Below are positions 53,165 through 62,968 of a stretch of 64,000 nt of DNA, one piece after another (the stretch's first letter is position 1; every line of letters begins with the position of its first letter). Below the pieces are notes generated by a model, which had not been told where the DNA came from, made no database searches, and saw only the letters and a list, made by a program, of their open reading frames with translations. The DNA lies in contig NC_086360.1 in assembly GCF_036324505.1 (NCBI RefSeq), positions 11,817,293 to 11,881,292 of the forward strand, given 5' to 3'. Source of the stretch: Eleginops maclovinus (Eukaryota; Chordata; Actinopteri; Perciformes; Eleginopidae). A program made the translations under genes and the position numbers.

Positions 53165-54112
53165 GCATGCAGCAGTCTGCTTCTCCAGTTACTTTTATAA
53201 ACATCATGTTCATTGGGGTGATTGCCTGATTTTCTCCCCAAAGTATTTGGGAAAAAGATTATTTTTGGCCATGTATTTCCTGCAGCAACTGACTTTCATT
53301 TTTGGAATTCATTTATCAAAAAAAAAAAAAAAAGTGATTAAAATTTAGAGCCCAACATTATGTGTTCAAATGGCTTGTTTTGTCAGAACACTAGTCCAAA
53401 ACCAAAACGATTTACAGATCACAATCATGGATAATGTAGAATGAAAGTAAGTAGTGGGTCTTGGACTTTTGCCCGATAAAAGGAATGAAACTATTAATTA
53501 GACTAACCCTAACCCTATTAAACTTCCATCCAATCAAAGGATACAGAAAGCCTCTCTTTGGCTTTCTGTATCCTGTCAGTTTAATGTGTTTGGTACCCTT
53601 TAATTAATTCCATGATTGATAAAGCTTTTGCATGCAGCTTCTCCAGTTACTTTTATAAACACCAAGTTCATTGAGGAGATTTTCTCCCCCAAGTATTTTG
53701 GAAAAAGATTATTTCTTGGCCATTTATCCACTGCAGCAACTGACATTCATTTATGTGTTTCAATAATACATTTTAAAAATGGCCATTAAAAGAACCCAAC
53801 ATTATGTCTTCAAATTGCCTGTTTTGTCTGAACTAACGTCCAAAATCTAAAAGATGATTAGTTTACAATCATGGATATGTAGAATATAAGGAAACCAGTG
53901 AGACTTGGAATTTTTGCCCGGTAAAAAAGGAACTAAAACGATGAATTAGACTAAGCCTAAACCTAGTAAACTTCCATCCAATCAAAGGATACAGAAAGCT
54001 TCTCTTTGGCTACCGTTTGTTTAATGTGTTTGGTACCCTTTCTTCTCAGACAGCCTAATTAATTGTAGTAATAATTGGGAGGGAAACTTATTTTCAATAT
54101 ATGATAAAGCTT
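53165..54112. repeat. Diverged tandem duplication, two copies of about 460 bp
   Basis: Copy 1 (about 53165-53629) and copy 2 (about 53630-54112) run in parallel: both start gcatgcag, then share 'cttctccagttacttttata', 'gattattt(c)ttggccat', 'cccaacattatgt', 'cttccatccaatcaaaggat', 'tttaatgtgtttggtaccct' and 'gataaagctt'. The offset between matching points is about 458 bp at the left end. Copy 2 has extra sequence near its right end (about 54043-54098). No terminal repeats or coding capacity are seen, so it looks like a local segmental duplication rather than a transposon. Confidence 0.9.
53539..53573. repeat. 14-bp perfect hairpin present only in copy 1 of the duplication
   Basis: ggatacagaaagcc (53539-53552) pairs exactly with ggctttctgtatcc (53560-53573) over a 7-nt loop tctcttt. 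The matching place in copy 2 (around 53987-54020) keeps the left arm but reads ggctaccgtttg on the right, so no hairpin forms there. Confidence 0.9.
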
Positions 54113-54790
54113 CCATATATCTCATTTTGTGTTATTTTCTGTTTAGTATTTTCAATTCTTTGAACTGTTTTTGAAGGTACCATAGATTCACAGCCTCATT
54201 ACCCTCTGTACTTTATTGATCACTGTATCTTGAGTACATAGTTTAAAGGGAAATGCAATATACTGAGATGTGTTTCACATTTCTAGTGTATTCCTAATAA
54301 TATAGATGGGGTGTTCATATTATTAGAAAACAATACTCACCATAAGTCCTGCACATTGTGACCTGACTGTAAATTAATGTATTGTGTATTAACTGGTGGT
54401 CTTGACAACCACAAACAAATCCCAAACCCTAAATTACGTTGTTTTTTTAGAAAGCTAGTCTGAATTTCATTGGCATCAAAGATTGTGACATTAAACACGT
54501 TTTTTTTTTAAAACTATTCCAGATTAAGTAAACTATTCAGTGGTTGGAGTCTATTCTTCAATAAACAGTGAAGAGAGATAAAATGCTGTGAGCGCAAAGA
54601 GGACTACCAATGATGATATCATTTTGCCAATAACATAACAGCGTTACAAAGCCCTACTGTCTAATACAAACTCATGTTGGCAGCAGATAAGGAGAGTTTT
54701 TTAAACAATATTTCCAGGAAGGTAATTGGAAGACAGTAGACCAGACAAACATCAATTTGTGTGTCACGCTGACCACGGAGGGATCCTTAC

Positions 54791-54869
54791 CAATTTCTCA
54801 TCAACAGTAATAAGCTGCGTGTCTTGTCCTGGTTTCCCTGCCAGCCTCAATGTTGATGTGCTTGTAGAC
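54791..54869 (-). CDS. ndufs4: NDUFS4 exon 2
   Basis: The 79-nt exon lies between the acceptor ggttttcag and the donor gtaagg. Joined to exon 1 in phase 2 it reads RSTSTSTLRLAGKPGQDTQL and ITVDEKL. The human protein has [20 protein letters not shown] here. The exon spans the end of the targeting peptide and the start of the mature subunit. Confidence 0.95.
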
Positions 54870-57387
54870 CTGAAAACCATTAGATGAACATTACACGCAA
54901 AGCAGCAACCGCCAAAGGCAGACAAGTAACAAAGAATTACATTTCACAAACAAGTTGCACTGGGCTATCACTGACTATCTTGGAGGAAGCGGTGGGGAGA
55001 AGACAGTGAAAAGGAAGCGACAAGGAGGGAATCCCCCCGCCACATATTAGTTCTGTCTGGTGAATCTCTGGCAGACTCTTGCTCTCGTCCTAATGACAGG
55101 ACGTGCTTAATGCTGGCTGTGGTCGAGTGTCAGGAGAGGACTGTGTAGCTCTTTGTCAATGTGCGGCTGCGTACCGTCGCAAAACAGCAATGTGCCATCA
55201 AGCTCAGCCAGGGAAGGCACATTCTAGATAAGGCTCTGATAATCAAAAACAAATTCAAATGTAAATAATTTACACCTCAACTTGCCCCTAATTTATCTCA
55301 TGTTTAAATTCAAATATAAAAACCAAAACCAAAACCATGGACTGCTATGTGTCTCATACCCAAATGTATAAATGTTAATATATAAAATCTAAATGTTATA
55401 CACTACATTTCTGTGCTGATACTTTTGGTTTATGAACAGGTCATTAAATTAATAAAAAAAGGACTGTACTTTGTCTTTGTTTAGTGTGTATTAGTGCAAA
55501 AAAATGCCAAACAGTTGGTTTGAGACTCATGGTATGATAAATGAAATGCTGATCACTACTAGTGTTTTACAAATCTACTTTTATGTATGGGTCAAAGAAG
55601 AATTGACTGATCAAGTAATTATGAAAATACCTCAAATCAACTAAAAATGGTGACCATGTGCAACAGTTTGTTAAAGTATTTGTTCAACTATTCATATGCC
55701 TTTAGTCTTAATTTGCTTAAGTTGTTTAGTTTCGAAAGCTATCTTTCATAGCCAACAAACTGCCTTACTTAATAAAGGCATTAGTTTCTAGTCACCATTA
55801 TCTGTTAACTCATATTGAGGCAACAAAATGAATTTACAATGTGACGGTAGAATTTTCACCTGGACAACACTACGTATTTATTGTTAAGAAGGTTGATTAA
55901 ACGTGCTGTTTACTATTCAATGAACATGACTGAAGAATAATCATCTTGCACAACATGAAGTCAATGTCCAATAAAACAACTGATGAGGCCATAACGGGTA
56001 TTGTGTGAAAAGAAAGTCTCACATTATTTAATTTCTCTGTGAGGCAAAACAAAACCTAAAAGTAATACTTGTGTTCCTGCACTGCAACACACTTTAGTAA
56101 ACAGAGAATGGAAACGTCTCCGCATTAGGTTTATTATTTGTGAAACCCCTGACCCTAAAATAAGAGCCATTTAGAGCTTGAAATATTGAAAAAAAAAGGA
56201 TTTTAAAAGAACTTGAGTGATTCTCATAATTCATGGATGTAGATTTTAGATGATACCACCTGATGTCTGCCAGGCCACATGCTTAGAGCTGGGATACTTC
56301 TTTCTGACTGATGTGTGGACTGCAATACACTCAATGTTGATATGATCGCCCCGCCAACATTGATTAACTGATTAACTGATCCAGCTTCTAAACTGAGTCA
56401 AATTATACTGAAAACAAGTTACTACTACTGCAGTTACTTAAGTGAGTATAGGTTTAGTCACCAACTCAATTACTGCATCTGGTTTCTGGCTTTGGATTAC
56501 ATATATTGACTTATCATGCGATGTGGGATTAGAAAATAATAAATCTGACTTTTTATTTGCTTTGAGAATATGTTTAATAGTAGAATGGAGAAATACCTCC
56601 AGGATAAAATCCATAGAGTAAAATTACAAATTAAACTGTGAAATATGCAACCGTTAAACGCATCTTGCTGAATATTAAAAGGTTAGGCCTACACCGAAAG
56701 CAAGCAATACTATAAACAGAAAAACTGAAAATGTGCAGTTATGTTATACCTTATTCAAATCTCATTGGACTATTTGTTACTATCTGTCTATAAAAGTGTT
56801 GACAGTGTGGTGATATTTATTGGGAGTTGTGTTAGCTTTCTTGTAGCCTCCAGTATGCTCCCTACACGGAGAGCTTAGCTGCTCAGCTGTAGTTAGCTGT
56901 CCTGATTCAGACAGTGATACTGAGCTCTGAGGTGAGGTTTGTTATTTAATAAAGTTTCCGTCTAGTCGATTATTAGTCATGGAATGCAGCACATGTTGTG
57001 TGGAGCCGCGGGCGACTTTTAATTACGTTAGCTCCTAAACTGAACTCTAGCTAGAATTAGCATTAGCTAATTAGCTGGCTAGCAGAGTGTTGTAAGGACA
57101 CAGGGTATTATTGACTATTGCTAACAGAGTTGTCACTTTAAAGACTACAAGCAAGCACGTAATTAAAAACTACTATATGGTGTCCAATGCAGGGCAATAA
57201 CTTGTTACATACTGTATGGAAAGGCGTTATGCTTTAACGTTGGCTAGCTTAGAATCACTGTGACCTGAGAGACACACGACTTCCTTTCCCTGGCTTTACA
57301 CGATTTGGAGTTACATTTTTCAGATGAAATGTCTCATAGTAAAACGCACAAATGTAATGATTATTAAAAAAAACAATGTTTAATTAC
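54870..57387 (-). other. ndufs4: ndufs4 intron 1
   Basis: The 2.5-kb GT-AG intron is AT-rich unique sequence. Near the gene's 5' end (57028-57093) it has a cluster of TTAGC/GCTAGC motifs. No repeats or other genes were recognised. Confidence 0.85.
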
Positions 57388-57470
57388 CTGATAGGATTCA
57401 GGGCCAGTTTATAAGCTGCATTGAGCATAGATACGCGTCCCAAGCAGAGACGTGACATTGAGGACGCCAT
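57388..57470 (-). CDS. ndufs4: NDUFS4 exon 1 (start codon and targeting peptide)
   Basis: The ATG at 57470-57468 sits in the context caATGG and opens MASSMSRLCLGRVSMLNAAY, then KLALNPI and two bases of Arg before the donor gtaatt. The segment has several Arg/Lys, Ser and Leu and no acidic residue, as expected of a mitochondrial presequence. The first ATG was chosen because no in-frame ATG is seen close upstream; Met5 would be a shorter alternative. The open frame on the opposite strand across this exon is a shadow. Confidence 0.9.
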
Positions 57471-57720
57471 GATTGTTGTCAACAATGACTTACGGAAATC
57501 GCGGAGGAACAAACTGCGAAGAGCGCGTGGCGGAGACAGCTGCTGGCAAGGAGATGGAGAGCTGATGCCAGCGGCTAAAATTGCTTTTCATGGATGCGTT
57601 ACATACAGCGAGACATGTCCAGACATATCCAGCGTCTATTTACGCCGCAGATGTTTGATACCACAAAAAAACGATTAGGATGGTGTAGGAAAGAAACTCG
57701 TCACATCCAGGAGAATTAAC
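57471..57720 (-). promoter_or_regulatory. ndufs4: ndufs4 5' flank, likely 5'UTR and core promoter
   Basis: The 250 bp upstream of the start codon are more GC- and CpG-rich than the surroundings and lack an obvious TATA box at a fitting distance. Two GGAA cores (in 'cttacggaaatcgcggagga', 57489-57508) could be ETS sites, which are usual in promoters of nuclear respiratory-chain genes. The transcription start cannot be placed from the sequence. Confidence 0.35.
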
Positions 57721-58261
57721 CCTTGTTTCATACTCTTAGAAACGTATAACTTCCTTCTTTAAGGAATTTTCTTGCGTTTATTGCTTGACAGGATGGACAT
57801 TGGGTCAACCGTTGTTTTGAAATGTAATTGAAAGAGCTCGTCCATTTGCTGTTGTAACTAGGTTATGAGTTTTTTAAGGCATTTTCAATTCAAGTAATTG
57901 TATGGCTTTTATTAAGCATTAAGCATTATGGATTAAATCATTTATTAGGGCTTGGGTATTTTCTTTTATTTATGAATGTATTAATGTATATCATTATATA
58001 GTGACGTTTCTGGCAAATCATTTTAGGCACTGTTTATGAATAAAATCACAAAGTAGCCCACTTTATCACAAAAAGATTTGTAAAATTCATGATGGTAGAT
58101 ACATTTTTACAGTATGTGATCACTTTGCCAAAGCCTTTACTGTATTTAGATCCCAAAATGTAATTTAGGTCCAACTTCTTATAGGAACACAAGCATTGAA
58201 ACGTTGTCATGTTAAACTACATGCAATACACACATCAATAATACAGCAGAGTCAGGAGAAG
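57721..58261. other. Spacer between fst 3' end and ndufs4 5' end
   Basis: An AT-rich spacer of about 0.5-0.8 kb. It contains further AATAAA sites on the gene strand (e.g. 57965-57970 and 57907-57912) that could serve as later fst poly(A) signals. No gene or repeat was recognised. Confidence 0.6.
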
Positions 58262-59329
58262 TATAAGGAAAAAAAACTTTAATTGTTTCACTCTTCATAT
58301 CTGTACAAATACCATCAAACTTTTTATGTACATATGACATTTACATAAAAAATACAAAACTATATATTCATAACAGAATTTTGTATTTCTCTTGTGATGT
58401 TTGAAAATTACAATGCACTATGAGAAAAACAGAGAAAAAACAAACAAAAATAAACCAAGTGATTGAGTCTGATATAGTCTTGAGTACTGCAGTATGTTAG
58501 TCCTATTTTAGCTCTGCAAGAGCAATATGGAGCACATTGGCAAGAAGACAGCACATGTTATGTTAATGGCACATTGTTTCCAAAATGATCAAGTATCTTC
58601 CAAAACTTACCTCTGCTCTAATGTAGTGAGACAAAATAAATGCTATAATTTCTAAAGTTGTCATCTCCATGTGGAAATGAATCTAAAGGGCAAACATTTA
58701 AGATTAACCAGAAAAATAGGAAAAACAAAAACAAATGGCTCTTTTTTTTTCTTTCCATTTCACCACAACTGTGTTGCAATCTTTACAATGCTCTTTTGCA
58801 ACACCATTGAGATAATCCCTTTGGTCAGTTATTATGAGTTGTAAACAAACCAGAAACACTTCTGTACATAAAATGATCGATATATTCCCAATAAATAAAC
58901 ACACAGCCTAAACATGCATTTACGTATGTGTGACATAAACATCTGTGATAGAGATTTGACAGAAACAAGCAGATTTTTACAGCTCAGGGAATGCAATTTA
59001 CAGCTTGTAGAGGACTTATACTTACACGGTAACATGACAAATAAATAACACTGCTTCTCTTTGGACAAATATATTTCTTCATGATAAAAAAAGTAAAAGG
59101 GACAACAACAAAAAGGGGGAAATGAGTGGTAACACAATATATCATGGTAGATAGTAAGCCTGACATTGTAAATGTATAAATTATAAAACACATAAAAGTA
59201 TAAATAAACATCTAGCAGACTGAACTATATGTATACTTCCTTTTTCTTTAAAAAATAAATAAGCATACACATAATGTACAGTATGGACATGATTCCTTGC
59301 CCTAGGACTGTTCCCCTAGTGATGGGGGC
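58262..59329 (-). other. fst: fst 3' untranslated region
   Basis: From the stop codon to a little after a candidate ATTAAA. The stretch is A/T-rich and has no credible frame: the 119-residue frame at 58832-59191 is Phe/Tyr/Cys-rich with no similarity I recognise. The 3' limit is inferred. Confidence 0.55.
58278..58283 (-). terminator. fst: Candidate fst polyadenylation signal (ATTAAA)
   Basis: TTTAAT on the + strand gives ATTAAA on the gene strand, about 1.05 kb after the stop. A T-rich run and then a 'gatgtgtgtattg' stretch lie downstream on the gene strand, fitting a cleavage region. AATAAA sites further on (about 57970) are an alternative. Confidence 0.45.
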
Positions 59330-59418
59330 CTATCCATCCAGTATAGAAGATATATGGACATAGGCCATGTAGTCTGAGTCCTCATCTTCCTCATCCTCCT
59401 CCTGGTCTTCTGTAATGG
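59330..59418 (-). CDS. fst: Follistatin exon 6 (acidic C-terminal tail)
   Basis: After the acceptor cccatatag the frame completes Ser and reads ITEDQEEDEEDEDSDYMAYV, HISSILDG and TAG (59332-59330). This equals the acidic tail of the long FST315 isoform, which in mammals folds back on the heparin-binding site and lowers cell-surface binding. The Glu/Asp run is conserved, but the end is ILDG, where human has ILEW. Confidence 0.93.
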
Positions 59419-61273
59419 CTATATGGGAGAATATATGGTAGCTTTTGTATGAATAGGGACCAAAACAGCGCAGAATATCACTGTATGTTCTTAAAAAAAA
59501 CTCACAGCAAAGCCCCTCGCACACAGCCTCCCTTTTGTTGATTATTGTGTGTGTAAGTGTTAATGTTTGTGTGTTTGCATCTCTGTGGACGGGTCTGAAT
59601 GACTTAAACAATTAGTCGGGCATACTCAAATATGCAATCTTCAATTGCATAATCTAGCAAGTCAGGACTGCAACAAGAGAATAAAATGGGATGATGGAGA
59701 GAAGGGTGCATGTGAGATGGGTGATGGGGGTTACAAGGGGGCTGGTTTCAGGGATGGGGGCACTAGGGCTTTTTGTTCCTGTGGCTCAGGTCTCTTTTGG
59801 GCAGATTCCTGAAAGCAGACACACAACACAGAAAAGTACTCTTGTGTTCTCGGATTTGCTAGTTTTCTTTGCTCAGACTATTACTTTGTGGCTCAAACAT
59901 ACAGGGATGGAGGAATCTGTGTCACAGCCTGGCCTTAGAAAGCAGGTCAGAGATCATCAACACAGTTCTGAGGTATTTTCTTTTCTTTTTACAGAAGAGA
60001 TTTACATCTGACACGTAGATTAAAAAAAGAAAAGCGAGCGAAAGAGTGACACAAAACAAACAAACAAGCAGTCCCTCATCAATCCAAATAGATTTGTCAT
60101 TTCTGATACATATTCTGGTAGACAATACATTCACTGGAAACAGCATAGACAATAAAAGTTAGCTGGTAAATGTTAACTTTTTTCTTATGATGAGAAGAGA
60201 AATAAGAGAGCGTGGTTCTATAAGCTACCGATGCTTATTTTGCCCACTGTAAAGTATCACATTTATATTTAGCTCATGAGGTGATCATAAAGTTGGTCCC
60301 TTGGATTCCATTGCATACCTTAGGCATATCACAGTAAGGTACTCAGTCAGGAGAAAGAAACTAACAAGGAGCAATTTGGAATGTAAATGTGATACTCCCT
60401 TGATGCCATAGTTCAATTTGACTGTTTAACTCCAGATTTGTGAGCGCATGAAGAGCTCACTCTTGTCTACAGATAAATTAATATCAATGTTAAAAATCCC
60501 TTGTCATTATTACTAACATGGCACCAATGTTACAATCACCTTATGCACATCATATGATTTAATAGTATTCTGTTCCTATTGAGATGTTGGCAGTGTGGTG
60601 TATGTCACAGGAGGCAGTGCATTTTGAATTGATTGATTACAGCCAAAAGCAACAAAAAGAAAAAATAATACAAAACACAAATACCTTGAAATTAGCAAAG
60701 TGACCATGGAATTTACAAGCTGTAAAGAAATGACCACTTGCATTAAAAAAATATTACTGATTTAAAAAAAAACTGCATCAGGTTTCTCTCAACCTGCTCC
60801 TGCAGGTCACTAGCATAACCATAAAGATAACTAGACGTTAAGTATCAGGATTGTTCCACTGCAAACAAAATGAGTCTTATAATTTGCTTGTTAGTTTAAA
60901 GGAGTTAGCTTTTTCAAGACCCATACAAAGAGTGCTGATATATAGTTATGCTTTTTCATTCAGCTCTCTGTTTTTTAGTTTTGTAGAATAATTGAGAAAA
61001 CGTAAAATTGAAAGTAAAAACAAGAACACAAGAACAAAAGCCAGCGACAAAGACAACGTCATGCAAGTTCTTCTATTCCCAAGTCCTTTCTGCTTGCTTA
61101 AGCTGTACTTGGTGATGTGGCTGGGGTAAGAGTTTGGGAAAAGTTGGAATGGGGGGCACTTTCAGGGGAGGTTTTTGTTGGGGAAGCAACATGGAATATT
61201 GTCTTTTGCTGGAGAGGGAGGAGGGTGTTTTGTTTCTTTTCTTTTTTTCAAACTTTGCTTGTTATTTACTTAC
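59419..61273 (-). other. fst: fst intron 5
   Basis: The 1.86-kb GT-AG intron is mostly AT-rich unique sequence. If it is retained, translation runs Cys-Lys and stops at TAA 61268-61266, giving a tail-less isoform. No repeat was recognised. The 106-residue frame on the + strand at 59691-60011 is not credible as a gene. Confidence 0.9.
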
Positions 61274-61504
61274 AGTTGCAAGATCCTGAGTGCTTGACTT
61301 CCAGCAGCACCCCCATTGAACAAGCAGCTTGCTTCATGGCACATTCACTGGGATAGGTGGTGTTGTCGCTGGCACACACCGCCTCATCTGTCCTGCTCTC
61401 CGGACAGGTCTCATCACACAGCGAGCAGCGCCCCCGGCTCATCCGAGCATCCCAAAGACACTTTTTCCCTGCGCTGCACTGGATGTCCTCACAAGACTTG
61501 GCCT
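61274..61504 (-). CDS. fst: Follistatin exon 5 (follistatin domain 3)
   Basis: The 231-nt phase-1/phase-1 exon has acceptor tccttctag and donor gtaagt. It reads [20 protein letters not shown], then a Kazal-like half with [17 protein letters not shown] and ends EVKHSGSCN. All ten domain cysteines are present, and NTT is an N-glycosylation sequon. Confidence 0.96.
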
Positions 61505-62013
61505 CTAGAAGGAGAAAGGAAGAAGTGAGCGCATGGTAAGTTTTTGATTACATGGATTATCATAGATGCTTTCAAGTAGGATCAGATTGCATTTTGGATA
61601 ACTATGCTAGGTATAAAAACGTAATTCAGTTTTATAGGGTGGGTTTCTTAGGGAGGGTCACGTTTTAGATTGCATTCAAAATGATATGCTGCTCTCTGGA
61701 TGAGAATCCATCTGACTCAATGGCCCCCAACACTCCCCTGCTTTGCTCTCCTTCTCCCTCTCCCTCTCCCATGTGGGATAATGCTGCCAACATCAGGAAA
61801 TAATAACATGTCTATCATTTCTTGAGCAAACACAAGCAACTACCAAACACAGTTTCTCTCTGTGAGACCCCCTCAACAGTGGAATGTTGGCAACATTTAA
61901 CAGTGAATAACTGCAGAGCAGGCTAGGAAGAAATGCTCTCAAACAATATTCAAAGTCAGTGCTGGAGGCGCTCAGAGAGTTTTACACTCTCACGGCTCTA
62001 GTTGCAGACTTAC
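61505..62013 (-). other. fst: fst intron 4
   Basis: The 509-bp GT-AG intron has a short pyrimidine-rich CTTCTCCCTCTCC patch near 61750. Nothing else was recognised. Confidence 0.9.
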
Positions 62014-62238
62014 TGATGCATTTTCCCTCATATGCCACTCCAATGGACCTGCCCAGCAGACAGGTAGCTCGTCTCAGGTGACACGCGCTGGCATAGACGA
62101 TCCCGTCGTTTCCACACAGGTACTGCTCGGGCGACGTCACCTCGGGGCAAATCCGATTACACGTCACACAATACGCGTTGTTTGTCTGGTCCACGACGCA
62201 TGTGGAACTGCCGGGGCACATGACGTCACGGCACGTTT
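62014..62238 (-). CDS. fst: Follistatin exon 4 (follistatin domain 2)
   Basis: The 225-nt exon has acceptor ctcaacag and donor gtaagt, phase 1 at both ends. It reads [20 protein letters not shown], then [13 protein letters not shown] and the Kazal-like half [20 protein letters not shown] to EGKCI. Ten cysteines are in place. FSD1-FSD2 form the main activin-binding surface. It is nearly identical to other fish and mammalian follistatins. Confidence 0.97.
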
Positions 62239-62366
62239 CTGTTGAGACAAAGAAATTGGAAGATTTCGTGAAACATGAAACGACATACAAGAAAAATAAG
62301 AACGTGCAGCTTGAACAAATGTGGAATCTAAGTAGACATGATTTATTCATTTTAATATGTACTTAC

Positions 62367-62585
62367 TCTTGCACTTTCCCTGGTACTGCACGTCCAGATC
62401 GGGGTGGCCTTTGCATTTTGCCTTGAGCAGTGCGCATTCGTCTTTGTAGGTTTTTCCGTCGGAGCCGCAAACCGGTCCTTTCCATGTGATGTTGGAGCAG
62501 TCTGGCGCACACACGCAGCGCGGCTTGCTTCTTCTGTTCATCTTGCACCTCTTTCCTGCCCCACAGTCAACATTATCGCAGGTTT
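62367..62585 (-). CDS. fst: Follistatin exon 3 (follistatin domain 1, heparin-binding)
   Basis: The 219-nt exon has acceptor tattttag and donor gtaagt, phase 1 at both ends. It reads [20 protein letters not shown], then [20 protein letters not shown] and the Kazal-like half to YQGKCK. The basic run [10 protein letters not shown] is the heparan-sulphate-binding segment of the family. Ten cysteines and the NIT glycosylation sequon are present. Intron 3 (62239-62366) is only 128 bp. Confidence 0.97.
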
Positions 62586-62776
62586 CTAAAATAAAAAGTC
62601 TGAGTTAGGTGATGCTTGTGGAGATGTTGGCCTTGTGCGTAAACGTACTCACATAGAGTAAAGATGAAATGTATTGTTTACGCACTTTGATATTCTTAAA
62701 TCAGTAAAGGATTTATTAAACAAAATGACTGGGGATGTGTATTATGGGAAACGAAGCGAAATGGGTGCACCTCCAC

Positions 62777-62968
62777 CTTTGCAAGGTATGCAATTGGGAG
62801 CTCCGCCATTGAAGATCATCCACTTAAAGAGCGTGCTGTTAGGGACGTCCTCCTCGGTCCAGGACGTCCCCAGTCTTCCACTCCGACAGCACTCCTCCCT
62901 GCTCATCCCGGGCATGTACAGCACCTGGCACCTCCCGTTCTTCCCCTGCTGCAACCAGCAGTTCCCAG
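62777..62968 (-). CDS. fst: Follistatin exon 2 (N-terminal domain)
   Basis: The 192-nt exon has acceptor ctgtttgcag and donor gtggag, phase 1 at both ends. It reads (A)[39 protein letters not shown] and [16 protein letters not shown]. These are the six cysteines and the [15 protein letters not shown] signature of the follistatin N-terminal domain, which inserts its helix into the type I receptor site of activin. An NST sequon is present that I do not recall in human. Intron 2 (62586-62776) is 191 bp. The open frame on the + strand across this exon is a shadow. Confidence 0.96.

Larger units (their letters stand above)
43781..54790 (-). other. ndufs4: ndufs4 intron 2 (11.0 kb)
   Basis: The largest intron of the gene. 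It contains a tRNA-derived SINE (44284-44580), a CTCF-like site (48776-48789), and a diverged tandem duplication (53165-54112). Several GC-richer, non-repetitive blocks stand out at about 45100-45620, 46430-46960, 48640-49110, 50840-51120 and 52260-52800; they are candidates for regulatory elements. The other stretches show nothing I can name. Confidence 0.85.
42215..57470 (-). other. ndufs4: ndufs4 gene span (five exons, complete coding region)
   Basis: NDUFS4 is the 18-kDa (AQDQ) accessory subunit of mitochondrial NADH:ubiquinone oxidoreductase (complex I), located in the matrix arm next to the NADH-oxidising module and needed for its stable attachment. Five exons join with consistent phases (2, 0, 2, 1) into 513 nt, i.e. 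170 residues plus stop; the human precursor is 175. The N-terminus is Arg/Ser/Leu-rich without acidic residues, as in a mitochondrial targeting peptide, and the conserved core runs from [11 protein letters not shown] through [12 protein letters not shown] and [14 protein letters not shown] to [17 protein letters not shown]. Intron sizes are 2.5 kb, 11.0 kb, 158 bp and 1.0 kb. The gene is convergent with arl15 and in tandem with fst. Nothing suggests a pseudogene. Confidence 0.96.
58262..62968 (-). other. fst: fst gene span (exons 2-6; first exon beyond the window)
   Basis: Follistatin is a secreted glycoprotein that binds and neutralises activins, myostatin and some BMPs. Exons 2-6 join with uniform phase 1 and encode 318 residues of the mature protein (315 in human FST315): an N-terminal domain with 6 Cys, three follistatin domains with 10 Cys each, and an acidic tail. 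Each domain is its own exon, as in all vertebrates. N-glycosylation sequons are NST (N-terminal domain), NIT (FSD1) and NTT (FSD3). The signal-peptide exon was not found up to position 64000 and must lie further upstream on this strand. Fish may carry two paralogues (fsta, fstb); I cannot tell which this is, but the ndufs4-arl15 neighbourhood is the ancestral one. Confidence 0.96.

Noticed and set aside
57421..57678. 85-codon plus-strand frame at the ndufs4 5' end
   Set aside because: It overlaps ndufs4 exon 1 and its 5' flank in antisense and has no similarity I recognise.
58832..59191. 119-codon minus-strand frame in the fst 3'UTR
   Set aside because: Phe/Tyr/Cys-rich composition typical of AT-rich non-coding DNA; no domain.
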